64,000 nucleotides of DNA. Origin: Stigmatella ashevillena (lineage in GTDB: Bacteria; Myxococcota; Myxococcia; Myxococcales; Myxococcaceae). The translations under genes and the position numbers were made by a program. The stretch lies in the NCBI RefSeq assembly GCF_028368975.1, contig NZ_JAQNDM010000002.1, positions 8,302,425 through 8,366,424 of the forward strand. The letters are read 5' to 3'. Under the pieces are notes generated by a model. The model saw only the letters and a program-made list of their open reading frames with translations, searched no databases and was not told the origin of the DNA. The stretch's first letter is position 1, and each line of letters begins with the position of its first letter. Below, piece by piece: positions 31,739 through 43,682 of this stretch.

Positions 31739-32203
31739 TCAGATGGGCCGGGCGCTGGTGGTGGCTTCGGTCTCTGACAGGTTCATCAACGCCCGGAACT
31801 CGGGGGAGTCCACCTTCATCAGGAGCAGGGACACCTCGAGCTCGCCCGGGAAGTTGCCGAGCTGGAGCTTGCGCTGCTGACCGTGCAGGAGGGCCAGCTC
31901 CGAGTGCCCGCGCAGCTCCGGCAACGTCAGATCCAGCGCCAGACGGTAGGACTTTCCCTCCGGCATGGGCGTTAGAATGAGCTGATAGTCCGAGTGGAGC
32001 GCCCCGGGCTGGCGCCGCTCGGCGCGCAGCGTGCGGCCGGTCTCACCCAGCAGCTTGGGTTGGGCCACCAGCCGTCCCTCTCGCCGGACCTCCAGCGCGA
32101 AGTAGAGCGGCTCGGCTTGAGCGTCGCTGGGCGTCATGAAGCTGGTGAGAGCCACCAGGGCCAACCCAGCGAAGACACTTCTGAGGAAGGAGGAGGTGTT
32201 CAC
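31739..32203 (-). CDS. Secreted protein, unknown
   Basis: 154 residues with a signal peptide (MNTSSFLRSVFAGLALVALTSFMTPSDAQA, cleavage after ADAQA-like site near 30). The mature domain of about 110 residues is predicted all-beta (YFALEVRREGRLVAQPKLLG, YRLALDLTLPELRG), without cysteine or catalytic motifs. I do not recognise it. It is divergent from the WYL regulator genes across the long spacer and converges on proB. Confidence 0.7.
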   Translation of the reverse strand: MNTSSFLRSVFAGLALVALTSFMTPSDAQAEPLYFALEVRREGRLVAQPKLLGETGRTLRAERRQPGALHSDYQLILTPMPEGKSYRLALDLTLPELRGHSELALLHGQQRKLQLGNFPGELEVSLLLMKVDSPEFRALMNLSETEATTSARPI

Positions 32204-32511
32204 GATGGATCCTTGTCAGAGCAATCTTCGCGCCACGTTGACCTGGCCGGGCGCCGACCGACCCTCCATACCAGAGGGGTTGGGGCCGCTTTTCTTCAGG
32301 AATACCCCATAAATGTCCCGAGGGCGAGCCCCCCTTGCTCTCTCGGCCGTGGCCCAAGTGTAAATAAATAGGGCACTCCTCATTACCTGCTTGCCTGTTC
32401 AGGGGGTGATGGGTACCGATCCGGATGTACCCGCACCCCTCGTCTGTTTCCATGACCATGCCCGCCTTGACCCCGCGTGCCCCCATTCGCCATCGTCGCC
32501 GGCCTCCTGAC
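32204..32511. other. 308-bp AT-richer divergent spacer before the WYL genes
   Basis: This region holds the promoters of the flanking genes. Its middle (about 32300-32400) is AT-rich, including TAAATAAATA at 32361-32370, with TTGCTC 20 bases upstream as a weak -35 on the plus strand. Two upstream in-frame ATGs (32425 and 32452) precede the preferred WYL start at 32512. No tRNA, repeat or clear operator is seen. Confidence 0.5.
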
Positions 32512-33534
32512 ATGGAACGTACGGAACGCCTCCTCGATCTCGTTGCTTTGCTGCTCGATGCCCGCGAGCCCATCTCGTGGGCGGAGCTGCGCGAGCACTT
32601 TCCCGCGGATTACGGAGGCATCTCGGACGATGCCGCCGAGCGCAAGTTCGAGCGCGACAAGGCCGAACTGCTCGAACTGGGCATTCCGCTCACCTACGTT
32701 CAGGGCGATGACGACCGGAGGGATGGCTACCTCGTCGATCGGAGCGCGTACTACCTGCCCGAGGTGGATCTCACCAAGGAGGAACTGGCGGTGCTGTACG
32801 CCGCGGGAAGCGCCTCGCTGGCCTCCGGGGCCTTTCCGGGCAGTGATGATCTGGCCCATGCGCTGCGCAAGATCGGCTTCTTCGCGGGCGACGCGCTGCC
32901 GACCCCCCGGGTCCGCATGGAGCTGGGCTCGGCCCAGAGCGACCCGGGGCTGTCCTCCCGCCTGGAGCACCTCTGGGAGGCATGCGCCGCGCACAAGTGG
33001 GTGCAGATTTCCTACGCTTCGCCGAAGCAGCCCGCGGTCACCGAGCGCAAGGTCGATCCGTATGGTCTGGCGCTGCGCCGGGGAGTCTGGACGCTGGTGG
33101 GCTACTGCCACTTGCGCCAGGGGCTGCGGACTTTCCACGTCCACCGCATCCGGGAACTGAAGGTGAACACCTCCAAGCCGCGCACGCCCGACTTCGAGGT
33201 GCCCGCGGAGTTCTCCCTCGAAGCGCACGTGGCCTACTTTCCGTGGGAGCACCGCTTCCATGAGCCCATGGAGGTGACGTTGAGCCTGCGCGGGGATGCC
33301 GCCCAGCGCGCCGCGACCCTCTTTCCCAAGGCCTCGGTGGCTCCCGAGGGGGAGCGGGTCCGGGCCCGGCTCGAAGTCACGTTCCTGGATGGGCTGCTGC
33401 GCTTCTGTCTGGCGCTCGGACAGGATTGCCGGGTGGAGGCCCCCGAGGCCGCCGTCAACCGGGGGCGCGAGATGGCCCGGCGCATCGTGGAGCGCCATGC
33501 TCCGGTCTCCGACGAGAAGAAGGTGAGTGGATGA
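32512..33534 (+). CDS. WYL-domain transcriptional regulator A (PafB/PafC-like)
   Basis: 340 residues from the ATG at 32512 (MERTERLLDLVALL), the usual start of an N-terminal winged helix-turn-helix (about 1-70). A helical linker and a WYL ligand-sensing domain (about 150-250; KVDPYGLALRRGVWTLVGYCH, then FHVHRIREL) follow. The C-terminal WCX-like extension ends the protein. Actinobacterial PafB and PafC form a heterodimer that activates DNA-damage genes independently of SOS. Here this gene overlaps its paralogue by 4 bp (ATGA), which is the PafBC arrangement. Upstream ATGs at 32425 or 32452 would add a low-complexity Pro/Arg stretch and are less likely. Confidence 0.87.
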   Translation: MERTERLLDLVALLLDAREPISWAELREHFPADYGGISDDAAERKFERDKAELLELGIPLTYVQGDDDRRDGYLVDRSAYYLPEVDLTKEELAVLYAAGSASLASGAFPGSDDLAHALRKIGFFAGDALPTPRVRMELGSAQSDPGLSSRLEHLWEACAAHKWVQISYASPKQPAVTERKVDPYGLALRRGVWTLVGYCHLRQGLRTFHVHRIRELKVNTSKPRTPDFEVPAEFSLEAHVAYFPWEHRFHEPMEVTLSLRGDAAQRAATLFPKASVAPEGERVRARLEVTFLDGLLRFCLALGQDCRVEAPEAAVNRGREMARRIVERHAPVSDEKKVSG

Positions 33535-34454
33535 GCACCGTCCATGAGCGGCTCCGCCGCTTGTTGTTCCTCGTGCCCTACGTCTCCAAGCACCCGGGGG
33601 TCTCGGTGGAGGATCTGTCCAAGGCGCTCAACGTCAAGCGGGAGGACCTGCTCGAGGAGCTGGACCTGCTCACCTGCGTGGGCCGTCCGCCCTTCAACCC
33701 GGACGACTATGTGGACATCTACGTGGACAATGACCGTGTCTACGTGGACCTGGATCAGCGCCTGTCCCGGCCGCCCCGGCTGACCGCGGGCGAGGCCGCG
33801 GCCCTGGCAGCGGCGGCGGAGTTGCTGCGGCCTGGCTCGGGCGACGCGCTCCAGGGCGCCTTGCAGAAGCTGGAGCGCATCCTGCCGGCGGGCGCGCGAG
33901 AGCGCTACCGGGAGATGCACCGGAAGATCGACGCGTCCACGGATGCCCCGCAGTCGCTCGGGCCGCTGACCCGCGCCATCCTGGAGCGGCGCGAGGTGAC
34001 GTTCGACTACGCCAGTCCGGGGCGGGCCTCGGAGCAGCGCCAGGTGCGCCCCTACGAGCTGCTGAGCCACCGGGGACAGTGGTACCTCCAGGGCTATTGT
34101 CACACCCGGCAGGACGCGCGGCTGTTCCGGCTGGATCGCATGGAAAACCTGGTTCTCACGGATATCCCATTCCAGCCGCCCGCGGATGCGCGTGCCGCGG
34201 TTCCCAACCCGGCCCGCTCCGAGGCGGGGGTCCGGGTGCGCTTCTCCAAGCTGGTCGCCCCCTACGTCCGGGAGCGCTTTGGCTCGGATGCCCGGCTGCT
34301 CGCCGATGGGGGCGTCGAGGTCCGGGTGGCAGGAGACAGCGAGCGGTGGCTCATCCAGTGGGTGCTCTCCTTTGGAGGCGAGGCCGAGGTGGTGGAACCC
34401 GCTTCCGCTCGCGCCGCCGTTGCCCGGGCTGCCCAGGCCTCGCTAGGATTCTAG
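33531..34454 (+). CDS. WYL-domain transcriptional regulator B (PafC-like)
   Basis: 307 residues, with N-terminal HTH (MSTVHERLRRLLFLVPYV...SVEDLSKALNV) and WYL domain (VRPYELLSHRGQWYLQGYCHT, then LFRLDRMEN) plus C-terminal WCX extension (ERWLIQWVLSFGG). The start overlaps the stop of the other WYL gene. The pairing argues for a heterodimer. Seven bases after its stop comes the FHA membrane protein gene, so transcription probably continues into it. Confidence 0.88.
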   Translation: MSTVHERLRRLLFLVPYVSKHPGVSVEDLSKALNVKREDLLEELDLLTCVGRPPFNPDDYVDIYVDNDRVYVDLDQRLSRPPRLTAGEAAALAAAAELLRPGSGDALQGALQKLERILPAGARERYREMHRKIDASTDAPQSLGPLTRAILERREVTFDYASPGRASEQRQVRPYELLSHRGQWYLQGYCHTRQDARLFRLDRMENLVLTDIPFQPPADARAAVPNPARSEAGVRVRFSKLVAPYVRERFGSDARLLADGGVEVRVAGDSERWLIQWVLSFGGEAEVVEPASARAAVARAAQASLGF

Positions 34455-34461
34455 AGATTCC

Positions 34462-36054
34462 ATGGGCTTCCAGCTGAAGATTGCCGAGGGCAAGGACGCG
34501 GGCAAGGAGTTCCAGTTCGAGCACGAAGAGGTGCTGATCGGACGGACTCCTGAGTGCGACGTGGTCCTGTACGACGCGGGTATCTCCCGCAAGCACTGCC
34601 GTATCTTCAGCCTGGGCGAGCGCTATTTCGTCGAGGACATGGGCAGCTCCAACGGCACCAAGGTGAACGGGGCGCCCATCAAGAAGCAACCGCTGTCGGA
34701 TGGAGACCAGATTGGCCTGGGGCCGGTGGTGTTCTCCTTCGAGGCGCTCGCGTCGGACCCCGGCGAGGAGCCCAGCACCGACGGGGGGGAAGAGGACCCC
34801 CCGACCAACGATCCCAGCACGCGCATCGTCTCCCTGGAGGAGGTCAAGCAGCGTCGCGGCAAGCGCGAGGTGCTCAAGCCCGAGGGCGAGGATGCCGAGC
34901 CGGAGCGGCTGGACAAGATCCAGCGCTCGGCCACCCGTGCGGGGATTCCCGCGATCCGCAGTTCCCCCCGGACTCCGACGGGAGGCGCATCCCGGGTGGC
35001 CATCGAGCGGAACGCTTCCACGCCCTCCACGCCGGCCCGCCGCGGTGCAGGTTCGGGTGCGGTGGAGCGGGTGGCGCCCTCGCGGGGGGCCGCGGCGGCG
35101 GTGGCGCTGTCCGCCGCGGAGCGTGCCCGCATCAAGCGGGCTTCGGGCAGCATCGCCGCCCAGCTGAAGATTTTCTGGATCGAGGCGAACACCTGGACCC
35201 GCCGGGGCCTCATCGCGGTCATGGTGATGCTGGGGCTGAGCGTGGTGGGGCTGGCGTACTGGCTGGTGCTCGACTCCGGCCGCAATACGAAATCGGGTGT
35301 CGAGGAGCCCGTGGTCCTGGACGCTCGCCCCATCGAGGACTCGTTCGGCCTGGGGCCGGACGTGACGTGGGAGCGACCCGACCTGAAGTCCTTCACCTGG
35401 GAGTACACGGCCGCCACGCGCGCGGTCGTCATCCTGCACTTCCAGGCGCAAGGCATCTCGCAGGGCGAGCTGGTGATGACGGTGAACGGTCTGGACGTGG
35501 GCCAGGTGCCCGCCGACACCCTGGTCAGCCGGGACCGCTCGCTGGAGATCATGATTCCCCCCAACGTCCTGAAGAAGGGGGAGATCAACCGCTTCACCTT
35601 CGACAACACGAAGAATCCTCCGGGCGAGGACACCTGGCGCATCTGGAACGTGTGGGTGGAGAAGGCCCTGTTGCCCGAGCTTCCCCCGGACCAGCTCGTG
35701 CGCGAGGCGCGCAACGCCTACACGCGTGGCAAGCAGAACATCGATCGCGCGGACGTGGGCGCCCGGAACCGGTACCTGGCGTGGAAGTCCTTCCGCGAGG
35801 CGTGGTTGATGCTGGAGGCCCACCCCGAGCCCAAGCCCGACCTCTACTTCGAGGCGAGGGACCGGATGGGGGATGCCCAGCAGGAGCTGGACCGGACCTG
35901 CTCCAAGCTGCTGCTGGAGGCCGAGGGCTACTACAACCAGCGCAACTACAAGGCGGCCAAGCACACGCTGCAGCACATCCGGGAGTATTTCCCGGAGTTT
36001 GACCAGCCATGTGCGATCAAGTCGGAAAACAAGCTTCTTGAGTACGACTTGTAG
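34462..36054 (+). CDS. FHA-domain membrane protein with C-terminal TPR-like tail
   Basis: 530 residues. An FHA domain (about 6-95) has the IGRTPECDV, SRKHCRI and GSSNGTKVNG signatures for phosphothreonine binding. A charged, flexible linker (about 96-245) leads to one transmembrane helix (about 249-271, RRGLIAVMVMLGLSVVGLAY). The extracytoplasmic part (about 280-530) includes a beta-rich section (DVTWERPDLKSFTWEYTAAT) and a helical repeat-like end (YYNQRNYKAAKHTLQHIREYF). It probably connects intracellular Ser/Thr kinase signalling to something outside the membrane. The WYL genes lie directly upstream. The function of this domain set is unknown to me. Confidence 0.83.
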   Translation: MGFQLKIAEGKDAGKEFQFEHEEVLIGRTPECDVVLYDAGISRKHCRIFSLGERYFVEDMGSSNGTKVNGAPIKKQPLSDGDQIGLGPVVFSFEALASDPGEEPSTDGGEEDPPTNDPSTRIVSLEEVKQRRGKREVLKPEGEDAEPERLDKIQRSATRAGIPAIRSSPRTPTGGASRVAIERNASTPSTPARRGAGSGAVERVAPSRGAAAAVALSAAERARIKRASGSIAAQLKIFWIEANTWTRRGLIAVMVMLGLSVVGLAYWLVLDSGRNTKSGVEEPVVLDARPIEDSFGLGPDVTWERPDLKSFTWEYTAATRAVVILHFQAQGISQGELVMTVNGLDVGQVPADTLVSRDRSLEIMIPPNVLKKGEINRFTFDNTKNPPGEDTWRIWNVWVEKALLPELPPDQLVREARNAYTRGKQNIDRADVGARNRYLAWKSFREAWLMLEAHPEPKPDLYFEARDRMGDAQQELDRTCSKLLLEAEGYYNQRNYKAAKHTLQHIREYFPEFDQPCAIKSENKLLEYDL

Positions 36055-36060
36055 TCGAGT

Positions 36061-36082
36061 GTCTCACCGTGGACGGTGAGAC
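36061..36082. promoter_or_regulatory. Perfect 8-bp inverted repeat after the FHA gene
   Basis: GTCTCACC (36061-36068) and GGTGAGAC (36075-36082) with a six-base spacer. It follows the FHA stop by six bases. It could be a weak terminator (no U-run) or an operator for the phospholipase gene downstream. Confidence 0.5.
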
Positions 36083-36129
36083 AAGCCGAGGGTTGCCGGT
36101 TTGACGGACCGTTCCCAGTGTTGGCTCAC

Positions 36130-37404
36130 ATGGGTGAGCTGGGGGCGGAGAGGGAGTGGGGAGGGCAGGCGCGGCGGACGGAGCCGGGCGCGGAGGAGCG
36201 TCCGGAGCACGGGCAGGGGCCGGTTCCGGAGCACGGGCTGGTTTGGAGCCCCCGCATCCCCAACCAGTTCCTGGCGCGGTACTACCTGCCGCGCAGCCAC
36301 AGCATTCTTCAGGGCAATTCCTGCCAGCTGCTCCGGGATGGCGTGGAGGCGTACCCGGCGATGCTGGAGGCCATCCAGCAGGCGCGGCGCTCCATTCGCC
36401 TCGAGACGTACATGTTCATCTCCGATGCGGTCGGAGAGCTCTTTGGCCAGGCCTTGGCCGAGGCGGCGGAGCGTGGGGTCCACGTCAAGGTGCTCTTCGA
36501 TGCGGTGGGCTCGTGGACGAGCCGCCGGGACTTCTTCGAGGCCCTGCGTCAGCGAGGGGTGGACATCCGCCCCTTCAAGCCCTTCAGCCTGAGCCGGGGG
36601 CTGCGGCACCTGGTGCGAAGGGATCACCGGAAGATCCTCGTGGTGGATGGCGAGGTGGCCTTCACGGGCGGGGTGAACATCTCCGCGCACTGGGCCCCCC
36701 TGGGACAGGGCGGGGGCTGGCGCGATGACGTGCTGCGCATCGAGGGCCCCGCGGTGCATGAGCTGGAGCGCCGTTTCCGGGCGACCTGGCGCATGGCCTT
36801 CCAGGATCGGTTCGAGCGCTTCCGGTCACGGTTCCAGGGGGCTCAGCGGCACTCCCGGAGGACGCCGGGCAAGGTGTGCCTGTCGGTGCTCTCCAGCCGG
36901 CGCAGCATTCACCGGGCGTACCTGAACGCCATCTCCCGCGCGCGGCGCAGCGTGCTCATCGCCGCGGCGTACTTCGTGCCGGATCGCCGAATGGTGGCGG
37001 CGCTGTGCGAGGCGGCGCAGCGGGGCGTGGAGGTGAGCCTGCTGCTCAACGGCCGGAGCGACCACCCCTTCCTGGAGCATGCCACGCGGGCCTTCTACGA
37101 GAAGCTGCTGGGCGCGGGGATCCGGATCTTCGAGTGGCAGCGCGGCGTGCTGCACGCGAAGACCGCGGTGGTGGACGGTGTCTGGGGGACGCTGGGCTCC
37201 TTCAACCTGGAGCGGTTGAGCCTGGCCTTCAACCACGAGGCGAATGCCGTCTTCGCGGATCCGCGGCTGGGCAAGGCGCTGGAGGACTCGTTCCGCAACG
37301 ACTGTGGCGACTGCCGGGAGGTGAATCTGGCGGAGTTCCGTCAGAGGCCGCTCTGGCAGAAGGTGTTGGAGCGGGTGTTGTACTTCTTCCGCAAGGTGCT
37401 CTGA
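36130..37404 (+). CDS. Cardiolipin synthase-like phospholipase D
   Basis: 424 residues from ATG at 36130; a GTG at 36076 falls inside the inverted repeat and is therefore less likely. There are two HKD motifs: HRKILVVDGEVAFTGG (His166) and HAKTAVVDGVWGTLGS (His342), each HxKx4D. No N-terminal transmembrane helices are present, so it resembles ClsB-type peripheral cardiolipin synthases or related PLD transferases. It probably condenses two phosphatidylglycerol molecules, or PG with another lipid, at the inner membrane. The preceding FHA gene is on the same strand; co-regulation is possible. Confidence 0.88.
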   Translation: MGELGAEREWGGQARRTEPGAEERPEHGQGPVPEHGLVWSPRIPNQFLARYYLPRSHSILQGNSCQLLRDGVEAYPAMLEAIQQARRSIRLETYMFISDAVGELFGQALAEAAERGVHVKVLFDAVGSWTSRRDFFEALRQRGVDIRPFKPFSLSRGLRHLVRRDHRKILVVDGEVAFTGGVNISAHWAPLGQGGGWRDDVLRIEGPAVHELERRFRATWRMAFQDRFERFRSRFQGAQRHSRRTPGKVCLSVLSSRRSIHRAYLNAISRARRSVLIAAAYFVPDRRMVAALCEAAQRGVEVSLLLNGRSDHPFLEHATRAFYEKLLGAGIRIFEWQRGVLHAKTAVVDGVWGTLGSFNLERLSLAFNHEANAVFADPRLGKALEDSFRNDCGDCREVNLAEFRQRPLWQKVLERVLYFFRKVL

Positions 37405-37549
37405 AAAGTCAGACGGATTCTCAGGTTTCTGAGTCGGCCGCGACGCCCTGGGCGTGTTCCTCCCGGGCGTGAGACGCCTTGAGCCCTGGGGGAGGTCTTG
37501 GCACCCTCATTGCTCAACGGAAGGCTTCCCACTTCCGCTGGAGCCAACC

Positions 37550-38875
37550 GTGGACTCGTCATCGGTGTATCGCCGCTTCCTGAAGGCCCTGTGCGCTTCG
37601 CTCGTGACCCCCCTGGTGCTGACGGGATGCGACAATGACCTGGATCTGACGGGCTATGCCCCGCCTTCCTGCGAAGGCGGTGGGCTGGCCGTGAGCGGGC
37701 TGACCCCCGCCACCCCGGTGGATGGCGTGCAGCTTCGGGTCACTACCGCCATCGGGGGAGAGGTGGAACAGGACCGCGTGGTGACCTCCTCGGGGACCGT
37801 TTGCGCGACGGCCTCCAACCCCCCGGTGTGCCAGTCCGCCGTGGAGAACCTGGGGCCGCAGAGCAGCTTCCACAAGGTCTGCCACGACATCTGCAGCGCA
37901 TACTACGTGGCGACGACGCGAGGAGATGATGTCACCGCCCACGCGAGCTTGGAGGCACTCAGGACCTTCCTGGGCACCGTCGATACGACTCAGGAAGCGG
38001 CGCTGATCGCCTTCGCGGAAGGCTATGACCTGGCTTGCGACAACCTGCAGCGCGGCGCGATACGGATGAACGCGGACGGCGGCTTCAGCATCGTCGCCAC
38101 CCGTGGCTTCGCCTGTGGGAAGGGCACGGAGCTGACGCGGTTTGAGCTGGAGGTCTCCTCCTCGGGAGCGCTGAAGGAGGTGAGCAGCAAGGTCCTCGAG
38201 CGGGGAAACGACAACTGCGCCATCGGGCGCCGTCCCGTGGGGTTGCGGAGGGCCGAAGAGGTGGCCTGCGCGGACGCGCTGGGCCGCCATTTCGCGGCGG
38301 CTGCCCACCTGGAGGCAGCGTCCATCAACGCCTTCCTTCGGCTCCGTGAGGAACTGGCGCTCCACGGTGCCGACGCCACCCTTCAGGACGCTGCGCTGCG
38401 GAGCGCCTGCGAGGAGGTCCAGCACACGGAGGTCTCCACCCGCCTGGCCGGGCGCTTCGGCGCCTCGCCCCCCCGTCCCGGGGTGGAGGCGCTGCCCCTG
38501 CGCTCCCTGTTCGAGGTGGCCCTGGACAACGCCGTGGAGGGGTGCGTGCGCGAGACTTTCGGCGCGCTGGTGGCGCACCATCAGGCCGCGAACGCGCGCG
38601 ATGAGGGGATCCGTCAGGCGATGGCGCGGATTGCCGAGGATGAGACGCGGCACGCGGGGCTCTCTTGGGCCATTGATCGCTGGGCCCAGGCGCAGCTCTC
38701 CGACTCCGAGCGCGCGCTGCTGCGCGAGGCGCGTGACAAAGCCGTGGCGGCCTTGCGCGAGGAGATGGCCCACCCGCCGGAGGCCGTGCTCATCGAGGAG
38801 GCCGGTCTTCCGGCCCCGGAAGTTGCATCTGCAATGATGGATTCGCTCACCCAGGACCTCTGGGCCTGTAGGTAA
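37550..38875 (+). CDS. Ferritin-like-domain lipoprotein
   Basis: 441 residues from GTG at 37550, preceded by GGAG seven bases away. The signal has lipobox LVLTGC (about Cys24). The first half (about 40-240) has several cysteines and no family I recognise. The C-terminal half (about 245-390) contains ferritin-like four-helix motifs: [21 protein letters not shown] (ExxH), [11 protein letters not shown] and EDETRHAG (ExxH). These would form a di-iron site. An extracellular iron- or redox-binding lipoprotein is the likely role. It stands alone, with 164 bp to acnA. Confidence 0.78.
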   Translation: MDSSSVYRRFLKALCASLVTPLVLTGCDNDLDLTGYAPPSCEGGGLAVSGLTPATPVDGVQLRVTTAIGGEVEQDRVVTSSGTVCATASNPPVCQSAVENLGPQSSFHKVCHDICSAYYVATTRGDDVTAHASLEALRTFLGTVDTTQEAALIAFAEGYDLACDNLQRGAIRMNADGGFSIVATRGFACGKGTELTRFELEVSSSGALKEVSSKVLERGNDNCAIGRRPVGLRRAEEVACADALGRHFAAAAHLEAASINAFLRLREELALHGADATLQDAALRSACEEVQHTEVSTRLAGRFGASPPRPGVEALPLRSLFEVALDNAVEGCVRETFGALVAHHQAANARDEGIRQAMARIAEDETRHAGLSWAIDRWAQAQLSDSERALLREARDKAVAALREEMAHPPEAVLIEEAGLPAPEVASAMMDSLTQDLWACR

Positions 38876-39039
38876 ACAGCGGATGTGTTCAGCATTATGA
38901 GTCCGTTAAGCCTGACAGCAGGAGGGTCTGCGGGCATGCGTCCGCTCCCAGAAGCGGGCACAGGAACCCTTTGCAAGCCGCAAGGTGTGGGCCTAGAAGA
39001 CACCTCGCGCACCCGCATGGGGAAGGACGGCGAACGCAC

Positions 39040-41772
<2,733 letters not shown>

Positions 41773-41792
41773 CGCGCGCGGTGGGACAGTGG

Positions 41793-41836
41793 TTTTCGCG
41801 GCCCGGTGTGCCTTCACGGTGCGCCGGGCCGTTTCG
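41793..41836 (+). terminator. Rho-independent terminator of acnA
   Basis: CGGCCCGG (41799-41806) pairs with CCGGGCCG (41824-41831), and the flanking inner bases extend the stem to about 14 pairs including wobble, with loop TTCAC. TTT follows at 41832-41834. It ends 18 bases before the start of the S41 peptidase gene. Confidence 0.75.
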
Positions 41837-41854
41837 CATTCTGGGAGAACACCC

Positions 41855-43633
41855 ATGCTCCGTATCGTCCTGTCGATGGTGGCGCTGGCGGTCCTGATGG
41901 GGGCAGCGCCTCCGTTCGACCCGAAGCCCTGGTTGGCGGATTACCGCCAGCTCCGCTCGCAGATGGCGGTGGCTTACGCGAACCTGGATGACGCGGCGGC
42001 GCGGGGGGTGGATTTGACCGCGCTCGACCAGAAGACCGTGGGGGCGCTGAAGCGTGCGGGCTCGGAGCTGGAAGCCCTCGGAGCGCTTCAGCGGTTCATC
42101 GCGGCCTTCCAGGACAATCACCTGCAACTGGCATTGAGGGGGCATGTCCTCTTCGAGACGGCACCTTTTTATGACGTCCGCCTTCAGGCGGACGGAGACC
42201 GGGTGGTGCTGGCCTCGCCGTTGCCCGGAGACTGCGCGCTGGCGCGAGGGGCGCCCGTGGAGCGCGTCAATGGGCGTCCTGTGGCCGAGTGGATCGCGGA
42301 GTTGGAACCGCTCGCGCCCGAGCCTGAAGCCACCTGGCGCCGGAACATGGCGCTCACGTACCTGACGCAGGGCCCCTTCGCGCCGCGAGGGGGACTGACG
42401 GTGGAGGGGCGCTCGGAAGCGGGGCAAGCCCTTTCTTGCCGTGTCGAGTCCGTGCCTCTGTCTTCCCGGTTCACGTCCAAGGGGCCTCCCGTGCCTCTGT
42501 CATTCGAGATGACCGGAGAGGCGGCTTGTGCGGCGATGGGGGCCAAGGCCCGGCCGCCGGGCGCACCCTACGAAGGGGAGCCGGTTCCAGGCTTCGAGCG
42601 GCTCGAAACGCCTTCCAACGCTTTTTCCGCGGGACTCTTGTCCGTCGGTTCAGGAAAGCGGTGGGGGGTGGTGCGCATTCCACTGTTCAGCGGTGAGGCA
42701 TATCCCGCCACCTGTGCCGCAGCGTGGGACGCCTGGCGCCAGGGCAAGGAAGGGCTGTGCGAGGGGGAGTGCCGGTGGGACTTCGAGGAGGAGGCGATCG
42801 CGCCCAGACTGCTCGCGGACCTGGCGGCCCGTGTGCGTCAACTCCAAGCGGCCCAGGTGGAGGGCATGGTGCTGGACCTGATGGGCAATGGGGGAGGGAC
42901 GGATTGGGTGGAACCCGCCGCGCGCCTCTTTGGCCCCAAGGGGATGCCTTGTTCCGGGCTGGGCTTCATCCGTCATCCCCACTGGGCGAAACAGTTCGAT
43001 GAAATGAAGGCCGAGCTGGACGCCGACCTGGCCCGGACAGGACTCTCCCCGCAGGATCGGCGCATCCTCACCCAGGCCCGCCAGCGTGTATTGGAATTGA
43101 AAGGGAAGACCCGGCGGACGTGCTCGCGGGAGAAGGTCTGGACCCAAAAGGGTGCCTCCCAGGAGTGTCCGGGAGTCGCCCGTAAGGGGGCGCCTGCCTG
43201 CGGGTTGGTGGCAGATCTGCCGCCAGAGGCGCTCTCGGGGCTCGGCTCACGCCAACTCGTCCTGGGCACGACGGCGTGGCGTGACGCGGAGGGGCTCTAT
43301 ACAGGGCCGCTGGTGGTGCTGACCAATCGGCGTACCGCGTCGGCGGCAGAGCAGGCCGCCTCGCTGTTGAAGGATGGCGCGGGGGCACGGCTCTTGGGCG
43401 AGCGGACCCTGGGCAGCGGGTGTGGGTTCACGAATGGTGGGATGCCCGTGGTGCTCACGCATTCGAAGCTGCGGGTCAACATGCCCGATTGCGTCCGCTA
43501 CCGGCAGGATGGCACCAACGAGCAGCGAGGGCTCCTGCCGGACATCCCCGTGGTCTGGGGTGCCCTCGACAGTCCCGAGGCTCGGGCGCGCCAGTGGATG
43601 GAGGCCTTGCGCGCCTCGCTCGAGACGCTCTGA
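41855..43633 (+). CDS. S41-family secreted peptidase-like protein
   Basis: 592 residues from ATG at 41855 (GGGAGA upstream). Signal peptide MLRIVLSMVALAVLMGAAP. The C-terminal region has the tail-specific protease features: NGGGTDWVEPAARLF and nucleophile Ser in LTNRRTASAAEQAASLLKD (about 505), followed by GSGCGFTNGG. The nearby Lys of the S41 catalytic dyad is less certain. An N-terminal domain of about 170 residues precedes it, and several cysteines suggest disulphides. It probably acts in the periplasm or outside. No partner gene is evident. Confidence 0.75.
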   Translation: MLRIVLSMVALAVLMGAAPPFDPKPWLADYRQLRSQMAVAYANLDDAAARGVDLTALDQKTVGALKRAGSELEALGALQRFIAAFQDNHLQLALRGHVLFETAPFYDVRLQADGDRVVLASPLPGDCALARGAPVERVNGRPVAEWIAELEPLAPEPEATWRRNMALTYLTQGPFAPRGGLTVEGRSEAGQALSCRVESVPLSSRFTSKGPPVPLSFEMTGEAACAAMGAKARPPGAPYEGEPVPGFERLETPSNAFSAGLLSVGSGKRWGVVRIPLFSGEAYPATCAAAWDAWRQGKEGLCEGECRWDFEEEAIAPRLLADLAARVRQLQAAQVEGMVLDLMGNGGGTDWVEPAARLFGPKGMPCSGLGFIRHPHWAKQFDEMKAELDADLARTGLSPQDRRILTQARQRVLELKGKTRRTCSREKVWTQKGASQECPGVARKGAPACGLVADLPPEALSGLGSRQLVLGTTAWRDAEGLYTGPLVVLTNRRTASAAEQAASLLKDGAGARLLGERTLGSGCGFTNGGMPVVLTHSKLRVNMPDCVRYRQDGTNEQRGLLPDIPVVWGALDSPEARARQWMEALRASLETL

Positions 43634-43682
43634 GTCGACGCAGAATGTGTTACGCGGAGTTCCCCCTTCAGGAGGTTTTCCC

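Noticed and set aside
36076-36130. GTG at 36076 as the phospholipase D start
   Set aside because: It lies inside the inverted repeat and would add an unconserved N-terminus; the ATG at 36130 is preferred, although neither has a strong RBS.
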